Below, piece after piece: positions 34,571 through 44,849 of a DNA stretch of 64,000 nt; position 1 is the stretch's first letter; each line of letters starts with the position of its first letter. Below the pieces are notes generated by a model that was given only the letters and a program-made list of their open reading frames with translations, was not told where the DNA came from and did not search any database. Location of the stretch: contig JAJCZH010000027.1 in assembly GCA_029262515.1 (NCBI GenBank), positions 1 through 64,000 on the forward strand, read 5' to 3'. This DNA is from Deltaproteobacteria bacterium (GTDB lineage Bacteria > Desulfobacterota > GWC2-55-46 > JADFVP01). The position numbers were made by a program, and so were the translations under genes.

Positions 34571-35359
34571 ATGGCGACGGAAATGAAGCCGATGAGGGAT
34601 ATGCAGGCAGAGCCGGACTTCAGGCGTATAGATATAGACAAGGTCGGCGTTAAAGATATAAGTTATCCTATAGTAGTGCTCGATAAGGCGAATGAGTTTC
34701 AGCATACTATTGCGAACGTTAATATGTATGTTGATCTGCCGCACCAGTTCAAGGGCACGCACATGTCTCGCTTCGTGGAGATACTGAATGAGTATCGTGG
34801 CGAGGTGACGATAAAGAATTTTCCGGATATCCTGAAGGAGATGAAGTCCCGTTTCGAGGCCGGTACCGCGCACCTCGAGGTCGATTTCCCGTACTTTATC
34901 GAAAAGGCAGCCCCGGTATCGAAGCTGAAGGGGCTGATGGAGTACAAGTGCAGGTACTCCGGAACCCTCTGTGACGAACTCGATATACAGATAGAGGTGC
35001 GCGTTCCGGTCTCCACGTTATGTCCCTGCTCCAAGGAGATTAGCGAGCGGGGGGCGCATAATCAGCGCGGCGAGGTGAAGGTGGCGGTCCGGTTCGACGA
35101 TTTTGTCTGGATAGAGGATATTATCGAGACGGTAGAGAGATCAGCATCGAGCCCCGTCTACTCGCTCTTAAAACGGGTCGATGAAAAGTTCGTAACCGAA
35201 CAGGCATACGACAACCCGAAGTTCGTGGAGGATATAGTCCGCGAGGTAGCCGTCAATATAGGTGATAATCCTGCAATCAAGTGGTTCAGGGTCGAGGTCG
35301 AGAACTGGGAGTCGATACACAACCACAGCGCCTACGCCTATGTTGAGAAACATGTCTGA
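34571..35359 (+). CDS. folE2: GTP cyclohydrolase FolE2 (type IB)
   Basis: A 262-residue FolE2. It keeps the metal-binding Cys region STLCPCSKEISERGAHNQRG and the late NHSAYAY. It turns GTP into dihydroneopterin triphosphate for folate and queuosine. The type IB enzyme works with several metals, unlike the zinc enzyme FolE. TTAAAAGGAG precedes the ATG. It lies 98 bases after queD. Confidence 0.95.
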   Translation: MATEMKPMRDMQAEPDFRRIDIDKVGVKDISYPIVVLDKANEFQHTIANVNMYVDLPHQFKGTHMSRFVEILNEYRGEVTIKNFPDILKEMKSRFEAGTAHLEVDFPYFIEKAAPVSKLKGLMEYKCRYSGTLCDELDIQIEVRVPVSTLCPCSKEISERGAHNQRGEVKVAVRFDDFVWIEDIIETVERSASSPVYSLLKRVDEKFVTEQAYDNPKFVEDIVREVAVNIGDNPAIKWFRVEVENWESIHNHSAYAYVEKHV

Positions 35360-35418
35360 GGTCTGGTTTAGTATTGCTGATTGTGACTGTGGTTAAAGAA
35401 GCGGGTCGGGTCGCGGGG

Positions 35419-36102
35419 TCAGTCTTTGTAGAGAACCTCTTTTATCTTAAGCTTCAATTCATCTACCCAGAACGGGTTGCCTTTCTGAATAAAGCCCTTT
35501 ACATGCAGGTCGAACCACTTCGGGTCGAGCACTATATCGTCGATTATATCCTTGCCGGTGGTTATGATAGCGGGTATATTCACGCCCGTGTCCACGATTC
35601 TCTTAAGAAAGTCCTCACCGTCGAGTTCTGCCTCCGGATCGTTCGGATCTTTTAAGTAGAGGTCTGTAACTATGAGCTGTACGGTCTCGCTACTTACCGT
35701 TTTAAGGGCCTCGGTAGAGTTTTTTACAACCACCATCTTAACAGAGACGTCCTGGAGCGAGTTCTCTATCATCTCGCGGGCCAGCCGGTCGTCTTCTAAA
35801 AAGAGAACGGTGTCAGTGTCTGCCGATGGCGCAGCTACGGTTGCCGGCGGAGCAGCCTGCCGGACAGGAGGCGTGTTATCGGTGGCTGCAACGGGTGGGG
35901 CTGGCGTCGGCTTGCCGGCGATCTTTGTCCCGTTTACTTCAAAACCGACGGCGAGTTTGGTTACCCGGTGGACCTGGCCGCAGCTTACGCAGCTCACATC
36001 CGTACCCTCGCCCCAGGTGCTCAGCACTGCGGGCGGAACCCAGAGCCTGAAGCTGGTATTGCATTTGCTGCAAGTTATCTCAAGCGGTTCTTTAGTAGCC
36101 AT
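35419..36102 (-). CDS. zinc-ribbon / receiver-domain protein
   Basis: The start is taken at ATG 36102 (MATKEPLEI); a GTG four codons earlier is possible. Cys pairs CSKC near residue 11 and CVSC near 38 form an N-terminal zinc ribbon. An Ala/Pro-rich linker covers about 65-95. A receiver domain follows with FLEDDRLAREM, the phospho-Asp in LIVTDLYL, and the TTGKD and K-G-F positions. No output domain is present. It may work through protein contacts in signalling. No kinase lies next to it. Confidence 0.82.
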   Translation of the reverse strand: MATKEPLEITCSKCNTSFRLWVPPAVLSTWGEGTDVSCVSCGQVHRVTKLAVGFEVNGTKIAGKPTPAPPVAATDNTPPVRQAAPPATVAAPSADTDTVLFLEDDRLAREMIENSLQDVSVKMVVVKNSTEALKTVSSETVQLIVTDLYLKDPNDPEAELDGEDFLKRIVDTGVNIPAIITTGKDIIDDIVLDPKWFDLHVKGFIQKGNPFWVDELKLKIKEVLYKD

Positions 36103-36176
36103 TAATGGTAGCACTCACTGTTTGTAATCTTTAGGTTGAAGAGCAGTTTAACTTAATGATGAGAGAGTGTCAATAC

Positions 36177-38381
36177 CTACTCCGACTCAATATTACCGCT
36201 AAACCCGGCTATCTTTCCGATGCCGAGAAGATCGAAGTAGAGGTAGACCGCTTTATCTTCGAGTCTTCTTACATAGTTGAGGTGAGCGGTCCAGCACTGT
36301 CTCTTGTAAGTAATGCCGTATGATGCCTCGAGTGACTTGTTCTCGGCCAGGCTGAAGCGCTTGTCGTAGGTAACGCTTATGCGATTGCTGAGCGCAAGGT
36401 TGGCGTTGGCCTCAAGGTACCGGGAGGTATCCTTAACGTATCTGTAGGTAAAGTGCACTCTTGTACTGTTTACGCCCTTTAATAGCAGCTCGACGTCACT
36501 GTTTTCGACCCACCGGTCGTAGACGTCGAATACGGTCTTGGAGGAGATCGTAGACCACGGAGTCGGGCGCAGTATCACTTCTGTGGTAACATCGGACAGC
36601 GGCTTGCGCTTGTCCGTAGATGAGACCAGTACCCTTGTAGCCTCATTGATGTCGTAACTTTCGGAGATGTCGAGATAGAGGTATTCGTGGTAGCGTGTAG
36701 TGCCGGATTCTACAATCTTACCGGTCAGGATAGAGTTGAGCGAGTAGGTGATCCTGTTGGTCCTGGTGATGTTGTCTGAAGCGTCGAACTGCGGGTTGGC
36801 GCTCTGTAGTACTTCGGGTATAAAGACATAATTTATCTTCGGTCTGAGAGTATGTTTCACTGCGTTCAACTTCTTTGCGTTGGGCCTGTAAATCCGCACA
36901 AAGGTGGTGGTCGTATCAAAGCCGGTTTCGTACAGGAAGCGTTCGAAGTATTGGTCCGCTGCGAATCCGTCCACTACGTAGAGCGTACCCCTCGGCGTAA
37001 AGTACGGGGTGAAGTCGAAGTAACCGCCAGGCCTGAGCGGTAAAGAGAGTTTGGGTCTGGCGTCGAGCCGGTGCCCCGTAAAACCGCTCTTTCTCGTAAA
37101 ATTGATATAGGAAGAGCTTAGTGATATGTAGAATGGGGTTGAGTGTATCCGTTTTCCGATTGAGGAGAAGGAGACCTCGGGCAGCCTTTTGAATGTTGCG
37201 GAGTCGTCGCCGAGAAGGAGGTTGTCGAAGACGCGTAGCTGAACCACGAGGCTGTAACCGGACCAGTTCTTGCTTAGTGAAATGTTCGATTCGAGACTTT
37301 CAAGGGACTTGTCTTCATTATTGGTTCCGAAGTCGAGCAGGTACTCGTCGTCGCTAACGATATTTATATCCGCCTTGAGCCTGAAACCTCTGGTAAACAG
37401 CTCCGTATGCCTTAACCGGAACTGCCACCTGTTATTTCCGGCGCTCATCGGTCGCGAAAGGTTTCCATCGGCCGCCCTGAACTCCCTCACCCTGTCTATA
37501 TCATTTTCGTTGAAGTGGTAGATATAGGCCTCACCGTAGCTGTTTGTTTTTCTGATGTACCGGTACTCCGCACCCTTGCCGACCCCTCTTCGGCTCTGAA
37601 TGTCAAGATAGAAGGTGGCGTCGGTATTCTTCGTGCGTGCCCAGAAGAGGCTGTTCTCGAAGATAAAACCTCTAAGGGGCGAGAAACCGAGGCGGGGTTT
37701 GAGAAAACCGGTCTGCCGTTTTCGCTTGATCGGAACTCTTAGAAATGGAGAGTAGGCGATTGGTATGTCGCGAACCTTAAAATATGAATGGCGGCCTGTC
37801 AGGAACTCTCCTATAGTTACCTCGGCATCCGTTGTGCTGAACGACCAGTCCGGCACGTCTTCCGGGTTGTCCTCGTCGCAGTCGCATGTGGTGTATGTAA
37901 TATAGTCCGCCGTGTAGGTTTCGGGGCCGGTCTTGTTAATAGGGTCTCCTGTAATGTAGACGTTTACCGCCTTAAAGAAGAGACGCCCCTCTTTAATAAG
38001 CGCCGTCTTCTCTTTGATGTCGAAAGTTAAGGAGGTCGCCTGTACGATATTCCCTCCTTCGTCGATCATAAAGATATTTCCGCTGGCAATAGCGGTATTG
38101 GTGGCGGTGTTGAGGGTGGCCGTGTCGGCCTTGATGGTGGTACCCTCCTGAGTGATTACAACGGAACCTTCGGCGTGGTAGCTCTTGCTCGACGAATCGA
38201 AGTCGAGCCTGTCGGAGGTAAGCTCGACCGGGGCGTCCGGGGAGAAGAAGTCCGTATTAGGTTCTTCGGCTCTGGTCAAAGAGTTGAGCGAGAGCAGGAA
38301 GAAGAGGCTTAAAAGGCAGATCGACAGGCCGGTCGGCAGGTATGCGGGCAGCGTAGCGAGTCGAAATCCTTGGCTGGACAT
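36177..38381 (-). CDS. lptD: LptD-like LPS-assembly outer-membrane protein
   Basis: 734 residues from the ATG at 38381. The longer frame to 38651 would run into folC and is rejected. It has a signal peptide (LSICLLSLFFLLSLNSLTRA), then an OstA/LptA-like beta-jellyroll (ELTSDRLDFDSSSKSYHAEG onward, about 45-170) and a long beta-barrel with aromatic strand ends. LptD inserts lipopolysaccharide into the outer leaflet of the outer membrane with LptE. A Cys pair (TTCDCDE) lies at the end of the N-terminal domain. It is co-directional with folC. Confidence 0.88.
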   Translation of the reverse strand: MSSQGFRLATLPAYLPTGLSICLLSLFFLLSLNSLTRAEEPNTDFFSPDAPVELTSDRLDFDSSSKSYHAEGSVVITQEGTTIKADTATLNTATNTAIASGNIFMIDEGGNIVQATSLTFDIKEKTALIKEGRLFFKAVNVYITGDPINKTGPETYTADYITYTTCDCDEDNPEDVPDWSFSTTDAEVTIGEFLTGRHSYFKVRDIPIAYSPFLRVPIKRKRQTGFLKPRLGFSPLRGFIFENSLFWARTKNTDATFYLDIQSRRGVGKGAEYRYIRKTNSYGEAYIYHFNENDIDRVREFRAADGNLSRPMSAGNNRWQFRLRHTELFTRGFRLKADINIVSDDEYLLDFGTNNEDKSLESLESNISLSKNWSGYSLVVQLRVFDNLLLGDDSATFKRLPEVSFSSIGKRIHSTPFYISLSSSYINFTRKSGFTGHRLDARPKLSLPLRPGGYFDFTPYFTPRGTLYVVDGFAADQYFERFLYETGFDTTTTFVRIYRPNAKKLNAVKHTLRPKINYVFIPEVLQSANPQFDASDNITRTNRITYSLNSILTGKIVESGTTRYHEYLYLDISESYDINEATRVLVSSTDKRKPLSDVTTEVILRPTPWSTISSKTVFDVYDRWVENSDVELLLKGVNSTRVHFTYRYVKDTSRYLEANANLALSNRISVTYDKRFSLAENKSLEASYGITYKRQCWTAHLNYVRRLEDKAVYLYFDLLGIGKIAGFSGNIESE

Positions 38382-38515
38382 AAGGGCTTTCTGTTTGAAA
38401 TGGTAGCGGGGTGTCTGTACGGTTTTCCCCCGCTCTTTAAGGCTGAATACCGAGTTTTTGTGTAGATTGAGAGACCTGCGTCGAACAGAAGAAAGGTAGC
38501 ATAGAGCCCCTGTTT

Positions 38516-39814
38516 TTACAAGTTCTGCGGCCTCTGTTCTAACCAGAGCTTTGCCTCGCCAAGCGTGAAAATCGAGCCGGTTATCAGTACAAGGTCTCCC
38601 TTGTCGGCCTCTTTGAGCGCGCAGGAGACAGCCTCTGCAACGCTTTTGCACTCAGAGACTTCACCTTTGAAGCTTTTTAGACTCTTAAGGGCGCTCTTGA
38701 GACTGTTTGTGTTCGCGGCCCTGTGGTAGTCGGGCCGTGTGAGTATAAAGCTCTGTGTAGCGGGCGCCAGCCTGGCGAGAATTCTTTTGTACTCTTTGTC
38801 CTCCATAACCCCGATTACCGTTATCAGCCTTCGGTACCTGAACTCCTTTAACGCCTCTACTAAAATTGCGGCGGCACCGTCATTATGGGCCGAGTCGAGC
38901 AGTATGGTCGGTCTTTTTCCGACAACCTCGACCCTGCCGCCCCACTCTACCTTCTTGAGACCCTTTCGTGCTACGGTAACCGGGAGCCTGAAGTCTACTG
39001 CAGGAAGGTGTTCCAGCGCCGCCAGAGCACAGGCGCAGTTTGTTATCTGGTGCGCGCCTCTCAGGTTGGTTTTGAGGCCCTTTACCGTCCTGTTCAGTCC
39101 GTGGTAGTCGAAGTAACCTCTGCCCTTATCCGATTGCCTGGCGCTGAAGTCTATGCCGTAGCAGTAGAGGCGCGAGTTTTTTTCCTTGCAGGTCTTCTGT
39201 ATGACCCTGAGTGCGCGCCTATTCTGTTCTGCCGTTATGCATGGCACGCCTTTTTTCACGATGCCCGCTTTTTCGCTCGCAATAGACTCAAGGTTACTGC
39301 CGAGTTGAGTTGTGTGGTCGCGCCCTATATTGGTGATGATGCTTACGAGCGGGGTTATTACGTTTGTAGAGTCGAGCCTGCCTCCCATACCTGTCTCGAT
39401 TACGGCAATATCCACGCCCTTTTTTTTGAAATAGTCGAAGGCCATAAGTGTGGCGAACTCGAAGAAGGTCGGCCCCATACTACGGTTCTTGCTGCAGACG
39501 GACCTTATAGCGGTTATCGTTTTTATGACTTCAGAGTCGGTTATTGCAAGCCCGGAGATTCGTATCCGTTCGTTGAACTTTACGAGGTGCGGTGAGGTAT
39601 AGAGCCCTGCAGAGTAACCGGCTGTGCCGAGAATCGCTTCGCAGATAGCGGCAGTCGAGCCTTTGCCGTTGGTACCTGCTATATGGATTGTCGGATACGT
39701 CTCTTGCGGGTTGCCGAGGCGTTTCAGGTGGTCGAGCGTGCTTTTGAGGCCGGGCCGTATGCCGAGGTTCTGGAGCGCGAAGAGGTACTTGATGTTCTCT
39801 TTGTAGGAGGCCAT
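38516..39814 (-). CDS. folC: bifunctional folylpolyglutamate synthase / dihydrofolate synthase
   Basis: 432 residues from ATG 39814 (MASYKENIKYLF). Longer starts exist up to 39862 without clear ribosome sites. The P-loop HIAGTNGKGSTAA, LYTSPHL, VIETGMGGRLDSTN and LDSAHND are all present. It adds glutamate to folates. The accD-folC pair downstream of trp genes is a common order in delta-type bacteria. Confidence 0.93.
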   Translation of the reverse strand: MASYKENIKYLFALQNLGIRPGLKSTLDHLKRLGNPQETYPTIHIAGTNGKGSTAAICEAILGTAGYSAGLYTSPHLVKFNERIRISGLAITDSEVIKTITAIRSVCSKNRSMGPTFFEFATLMAFDYFKKKGVDIAVIETGMGGRLDSTNVITPLVSIITNIGRDHTTQLGSNLESIASEKAGIVKKGVPCITAEQNRRALRVIQKTCKEKNSRLYCYGIDFSARQSDKGRGYFDYHGLNRTVKGLKTNLRGAHQITNCACALAALEHLPAVDFRLPVTVARKGLKKVEWGGRVEVVGKRPTILLDSAHNDGAAAILVEALKEFRYRRLITVIGVMEDKEYKRILARLAPATQSFILTRPDYHRAANTNSLKSALKSLKSFKGEVSECKSVAEAVSCALKEADKGDLVLITGSIFTLGEAKLWLEQRPQNL

Positions 39815-39897
39815 GGCAGTTAGGGCAGCTGATAACTGGCAGTTACGCATTGATGTAACCAACTGCCTGTGAGGGGTTGATCGACTCGGCAGCAGAG

Positions 39898-40737
39898 TCA
39901 GGTGAGCATGGTTATAAGTTTAGAAAGTGTCTCTTTCATGCTTTTTCTCTCGACGATCATATCGATCATGCCGTGATCGAGCAGGTACTCGGCTCGCTGA
40001 AAGCCTTCGGGCAGCTTCTCCCTGATTGTCTCTTTTATTACCCTCTGCCCTGCAAAACCGATAAGCGCCTTCGGTTCGGCCATGATAATATCTCCGAGCA
40101 TCGCAAAGCTTGCCGTAACGCCGCCCATTGTCGGGTCCGTAAGCACGGAGATGTACGGTAGCCCCGCCTCCTTGAGACGCGCAATGACCGAAGAGGTCTT
40201 GGCCATCTGCATGAGCGAGAGAATTCCCTCTTGCATCCGTGCCCCTCCGGAAGAGGAGAAGATGATAACCGGGCAGCGGTGGTTCAGGGCGGCCTCTACA
40301 ATACGCGTTATCTTTTCTCCTATTACCGAGCCCATTGATCCGCCCATAAAGGAGAACTCGAAGACGGCTATCATTACCCTTTTACCGTTTATAAGCCCGT
40401 CGCCCGATACTATACCGTCTTTTAGCCCTGTCGATTTCTGCGACGCCTTCATTCTGTCGCGGTACTTCTTGAGGTCCTTGAACTCAATCGGGTCGAGCGG
40501 CTCTACTCCTGCGTCGTGCTCCTGAAAAGTGCCAGGATCAATCAGGATGTTTATTCTTGTATGGGCCGATATGCGGAAGTGGTACTGGCACTTCGGGCAG
40601 ACGTCGAGTTTCTTTTCGGCCTCTTTTTTGTATATTATTCCGTTGCAGCTCTCGCACTTGATCCAGAGGCCGAGCGGGAATTTTTTTGCATTCTTCTGTA
40701 TATTGCCTGCAAGCAGGTTTTTCTTAATCCATTCCAT
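39898..40737 (-). CDS. accD: acetyl-CoA carboxylase carboxyltransferase subunit beta
   Basis: A 279-residue AccD. The N-terminal zinc ribbon has CESC near residue 28 and CPKC near 47. The crotonase-like core has FMGGSMGSVIGEK, SSSGGARMQEG and DPTMGGVTASFA. With AccA it makes malonyl-CoA for fatty acid synthesis. The accA gene is not in the window. Confidence 0.95.
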   Translation of the reverse strand: MEWIKKNLLAGNIQKNAKKFPLGLWIKCESCNGIIYKKEAEKKLDVCPKCQYHFRISAHTRINILIDPGTFQEHDAGVEPLDPIEFKDLKKYRDRMKASQKSTGLKDGIVSGDGLINGKRVMIAVFEFSFMGGSMGSVIGEKITRIVEAALNHRCPVIIFSSSGGARMQEGILSLMQMAKTSSVIARLKEAGLPYISVLTDPTMGGVTASFAMLGDIIMAEPKALIGFAGQRVIKETIREKLPEGFQRAEYLLDHGMIDMIVERKSMKETLSKLITMLT

Positions 40738-40899
40738 AATTATCCATAGTATATTACACTTTTAGAAGGGTGTCACCCCTTTAAGTTGAATTTGCCAAGA
40801 AATGACGTTTTATACCATTTTTTGGCAATTATTAGCAATATTCGTCCATTTCTGAAAAAATAGAATAAGCGTATAGAGTTCGTACAGTGTAAACTAGTG

Positions 40900-42594
40900 T
40901 TATTTATTTTCTCTGTTTTTTGCCAGTTTTATACCATTTTTTGGGATTTTTTTGTTTATTTCACCCTTTTTTTGCGCGCGGATAAATGCGTTGACCACCG
41001 AGCGGTCGAACTGTTTGCCTCTGTTTGCTCTCAGCTCGCGCAGGGCCTTGTCAACAGGCAGTCCTTTTCTGTATGGTCTCGTGGTAGTTATTGCGTCGAA
41101 GGTATCGGCAACCGAGATTATCCTTGCGATTAGCGGTATCTTCTTTTTGCCGTCGGGGTAGCCGAAACCGTCTATTCTTTCGTGGTGCTGGTGAATTCCG
41201 GGTATGACGTCCGTAAGCTGCGGCACGTGTTTTATTATCTCAACGCCGAGGTTCGGGTGGGTCTGCATAGTACTGATCTCCTCTTCACTCAAAGGGGCGT
41301 CTTTTCCGAGTATGCTGTCGGCAATACCTATCTTGCCTATGTCGTGGAGCACTGCGGAGAGCTTGAGCGTCTCTACGGTCTCCTCATCGAGCCCGAGTTC
41401 TTCCGCAATCGCGAGCGAGTACTGAAGTACGCGTTTCGTATGGCCTCCTGTATACGGGTCGCGTTTCTCTATGGCCTCGGCCAGCGCCTCTGAGGTGGCG
41501 TAGAAGGTGTCGCGTACCTCGGCATAGAGGCGCGCGTTGTCGAGCGCGATCGCAACATGGTTTGCAAAGAGTTCGAAAATCTTCAGGTCGTCTTGCGTGA
41601 AACCGGAAGTACCGGTTCTGTTTATGGCTTGAATAACTCCTATAACGCGCCCGCGTATCTTTACCGGTGCGCAGATCATATTCCGGGTTCGGAACTTGCT
41701 CTTGTGGTCGAAGCTCGATAGAAAGCGGGAGTCGTTCATAACGTCCGGGATTATAACCGTTGAGTCGTATTTGGCTACCCAGCCTGCAATGCCTTCTCCC
41801 ATGTTGATCCTGGTCTGCTTAAGTCTGCTGCCTTTGGTGCCTAGCGCGACGTCGAAATAGAGCTGGTTGGTCTGCCCGTCTACAAGGAGCAACGAGCCGG
41901 TCTCGGTGCGCATCAGCTCTATCAACGCCTCTATCGTCTGGTGGCGGACCAGCTTCTGGTCGAGGGTTGAGGTTAGCAGGTTGCCTACTTCGTGGAGGGC
42001 TGAAAGTTGACTGATGCGGTGGTCGAGTTCGCTAAAGTTCTCAGCCCGCGCCATTACGGTTGAAAAATGGCCGACGAGTCTGTTAAGCCTTCGAAGTTCA
42101 GGCCTCGCCTCTTCGGGCGTTTCCCCGGTGATAATGAGCATTACGGCGCCGAGTCTGTTTTGCTTGAGTTTGACAGGCACGCAGAGCACTGTTTCGTGCT
42201 CTGTGGCGTTCTCTTTAAACCGGTGCGGTTTTCCTTTATCACTTATTATCTTCTGTAAAGGAGTGCCGGTTTTAACGGTCTGTTCCGCAATGTTGAGATG
42301 TTTGTCCTTGCAGCACTCTTTTGCGGCCTCTGAAACAAGGGAGCCGGTAGCAGAGTCTTTCAGGTAGATAATGCCTGAAGAGGCGGAGAAACCCTTAATT
42401 GCGATATCGAGGAAACGGGATAACAGGGTGGCGCGCGGCGTACGCCTCGCGGCGAGACCGCCTAGAGTGCGGTAGACCTTCAGTTCCAGGGCCTTGCTCT
42501 CGGCTTTTTTCTTGTACCTCAAGACGGAGCCGATACTCTTGTTTCGAGGGGGCGCGGTGCTGTTTCTGTTCTCGATCTTTTCCAGACGAGCCAT
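40900..42594 (-). CDS. GAF-GAF-HD-GYP protein (putative c-di-GMP phosphodiesterase)
   Basis: 564 residues from ATG 42594, which has GGAAGGAG just upstream; an ATG 15 bases earlier lacks one. Two GAF domains cover about 55-195 and 205-365. The HD-GYP domain (about 375-540) has HTKRV, HDIGKIGI and the full HHERIDGFGYPDG signature, so catalysis is expected. It would split c-di-GMP to pGpG/GMP in response to a GAF ligand. It lies between trpA and accD, an insertion into an otherwise common metabolic order. Confidence 0.9.
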   Translation of the reverse strand: MARLEKIENRNSTAPPRNKSIGSVLRYKKKAESKALELKVYRTLGGLAARRTPRATLLSRFLDIAIKGFSASSGIIYLKDSATGSLVSEAAKECCKDKHLNIAEQTVKTGTPLQKIISDKGKPHRFKENATEHETVLCVPVKLKQNRLGAVMLIITGETPEEARPELRRLNRLVGHFSTVMARAENFSELDHRISQLSALHEVGNLLTSTLDQKLVRHQTIEALIELMRTETGSLLLVDGQTNQLYFDVALGTKGSRLKQTRINMGEGIAGWVAKYDSTVIIPDVMNDSRFLSSFDHKSKFRTRNMICAPVKIRGRVIGVIQAINRTGTSGFTQDDLKIFELFANHVAIALDNARLYAEVRDTFYATSEALAEAIEKRDPYTGGHTKRVLQYSLAIAEELGLDEETVETLKLSAVLHDIGKIGIADSILGKDAPLSEEEISTMQTHPNLGVEIIKHVPQLTDVIPGIHQHHERIDGFGYPDGKKKIPLIARIISVADTFDAITTTRPYRKGLPVDKALRELRANRGKQFDRSVVNAFIRAQKKGEINKKIPKNGIKLAKNRENK

Positions 42595-42721
42595 CTCAAC
42601 TCCTTCCATGCCTGATACTTCCCACGCCTGATACTTCTAAGATACTTCAAAGAGGCCGTACTAATAACGGACAGCTCCGTTATATCATCATGCTGCTTTT
42701 GGCCACACAGGCACTGCTCGG

Positions 42722-43552
42722 TTAAGCCCGGTCCACGCCTTTTTTAAGACTGGAGACGAAGTCGCCTACCGCATCAAGGACTTTCTTTTTGCCCCGTGTT
42801 TTGGCGATTATATTTATTATCGCCGAGCCGACGACTACGCCGTCGGCGCTTCGGCAGACCTCTTGTGCCTGGGCCGGGGTGGAGATGCCGAAACCGACTC
42901 CAACGGGTAATCCCGTGTGGCGCCTGGCTTTCTTGACATAAGAGGGTATCTTGGTGGAGAGCGCGGTTCGCGCTCCAGTTACCCCTGTGAGGCTTACGAA
43001 GTAGATAAAACCGGACCCGACCCGCGCCACGCGCTCCATACGCGAAGTATCCGAGGTAGGGGTCAGTAGGAAGATAAGGTCTATGCCGACGGCATCGAGC
43101 GCTGTTTTGAGTTCGCCGGCCTCTTCCGGCGGCAGGTCTACGACCAGCACGCCGTCCACTCCTGAGGAATGGGCGTTTTTGGCGAAGCGCTCAAGGCCGT
43201 AGGCGAGTATCGGGTTGTAGTACCCGAAGAGGACGACCGGTACCTGACTCTTCTTGCGTACATTGCGCACGAGCTTCAGCACGCCTCCCGGAGTCGCCCC
43301 TTTCTTCAAGGCCCTTTCGTACGAGGCCTGTATTGTCGGGCCGTCTGCCATGGGGTCGGAGAATGGTATGCCGAGCTCTATTACATCTGCGCCCGACTCT
43401 TCGAGCCTGTAGATAATCTCTTCGGTCGTTGCCATGTCCGGGTCTCCGGCGCTGATGAAGGTGATAAGCGCATGGCGACTCTCGCTCTTAAGCCTGTTAA
43501 AGAGGGCTTCGAGCCTGCCGGGACTCTTTTTATCTATTATTTTTTTTGCCAT
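42722..43552 (-). CDS. trpA: tryptophan synthase alpha subunit
   Basis: 276 residues from ATG 43552; a TTG 39 bases earlier has no ribosome site. The catalytic Glu is in VIELGIPFSDPMADGP and the Asp in LVVDLPPEEA. It splits indole-3-glycerol phosphate to indole. Last gene of the trp operon. Confidence 0.95.
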   Translation of the reverse strand: MAKKIIDKKSPGRLEALFNRLKSESRHALITFISAGDPDMATTEEIIYRLEESGADVIELGIPFSDPMADGPTIQASYERALKKGATPGGVLKLVRNVRKKSQVPVVLFGYYNPILAYGLERFAKNAHSSGVDGVLVVDLPPEEAGELKTALDAVGIDLIFLLTPTSDTSRMERVARVGSGFIYFVSLTGVTGARTALSTKIPSYVKKARRHTGLPVGVGFGISTPAQAQEVCRSADGVVVGSAIINIIAKTRGKKKVLDAVGDFVSSLKKGVDRA

Positions 43553-43612
43553 TGAATCGGCCTCTATTCTCTTTTTTGCGGCTCTTTCCAAGCAGCCAGT
43601 CTATTATATGAA

Positions 43613-44806
43613 TTAGAGCTTGAACTTGAATGCCTTTGAGACCGTTTCGAGGTCTTTGTCTCCCCTGCCGGAGAGGTTGACAATCATGATCTCGCTATTC
43701 TTCATCTTAGGCGCAACTTTCATTGCATAAGCAATTGCGTGGGACGATTCGAGCGCCGGTATAATGCCTTCGGTCAGCGTAAGGGTCTTAAAGCCGCCTA
43801 ACGCCTCCTTGTCGGTTATCGTGTCGTACTCCACGCGACCGGTATCGTGCAGCCATGCATGCTCAGGTCCTACGCCCGGGTAGTCGAGCCCGGCTGAAAT
43901 GGAGTGCGTCTCCGTTATCTGCCCTAACCTGTCCTGTAACAGGTAGGTCTTGTTGCCGTGCAGCACTCCGGGAGTGCCGCCGGTAATGGAGGCCGCATGA
44001 TATGAGCCCTGCAGACCGTGCCCTCCTGCCTCAACGCCGACCATGCGGACACCCTTGTCATTAAGAAACGGGTGGAAGAGGCCGATGGCGTTGCTTCCGC
44101 CGCCGACGCATGCGACCAAAAGGTCCGGCAGCTTTCCGGTAAACTTTTTAATCTGCGAGCGCGCCTCTTTGCCTATGACCGACTGAAAGTCGCGAACGAG
44201 CATAGGGTAAGGGTGCGGCCCGGCAACCGTTCCGATTATATAGAAGGTGTTGTAGACGTTGGTAACCCAGTCGCGAAGCGCTTCGTTCATTGCGTCTTTA
44301 AGCGTACGGCTGCCGGACGTCACGGGCGTTACCTTGGCGCCGAGCAGCTTCATGCGAAAGACGTTAGGTTTCTGGCGGGCGATATCTTCCGAGCCCATAT
44401 ATATCTCGCATTCGAGGCCGAACATGGCCGCGACCGTAGCCGTTGCAACGCCGTGCTGCCCTGCTCCGGTCTCTGCTATTATGCGCTTTTTACCCATTCT
44501 GCGCGCCAGCAGGATCTGCCCAATGGTGTTGTTGATCTTGTGCGCCCCGGTGTGGCAGAGATCCTCTCTCTTTAGGTAGATTTTCGCCCCGCCGAGCTTC
44601 TTTGTCAACCGCTCGGCATAGTAGAGCGGAGTCGGGCGGCCGGTGTACTCCTGCAAATAGAACCGGAGTTCTTCTTTAAACTCCTTGTCCTCTTTCCACT
44701 TCTTGTACGCCTCTTCGAGTTCGAGTACCGCAGGCATGAGCGTTTCTGAAATGTAGCGGCCTCCGTAGATTCCGAAGTGGCCGTTCTTGTCGGGTCCTCT
44801 CTTCAT
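43613..44806 (-). CDS. trpB: tryptophan synthase beta subunit
   Basis: A 397-residue PLP enzyme that joins indole and serine. The PLP lysine is in HTGAHKINN, followed by [13 protein letters not shown] and the phosphate loop [13 protein letters not shown]-type and [13 protein letters not shown] segments are typical of TrpB1. AAGAGG precedes the ATG. Confidence 0.97.
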   Translation of the reverse strand: MKRGPDKNGHFGIYGGRYISETLMPAVLELEEAYKKWKEDKEFKEELRFYLQEYTGRPTPLYYAERLTKKLGGAKIYLKREDLCHTGAHKINNTIGQILLARRMGKKRIIAETGAGQHGVATATVAAMFGLECEIYMGSEDIARQKPNVFRMKLLGAKVTPVTSGSRTLKDAMNEALRDWVTNVYNTFYIIGTVAGPHPYPMLVRDFQSVIGKEARSQIKKFTGKLPDLLVACVGGGSNAIGLFHPFLNDKGVRMVGVEAGGHGLQGSYHAASITGGTPGVLHGNKTYLLQDRLGQITETHSISAGLDYPGVGPEHAWLHDTGRVEYDTITDKEALGGFKTLTLTEGIIPALESSHAIAYAMKVAPKMKNSEIMIVNLSGRGDKDLETVSKAFKFKL

Positions 44807-44849
44807 GATCCTCTTCTTCTGTTACGAGTCTAAAATTATACGTACATGT

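Noticed and set aside
38382-38651. 90-codon N-terminal extension of the LptD-like frame
   Set aside because: It overlaps the end of folC and has no signal peptide at its front. The internal ATG is followed directly by a good signal peptide.
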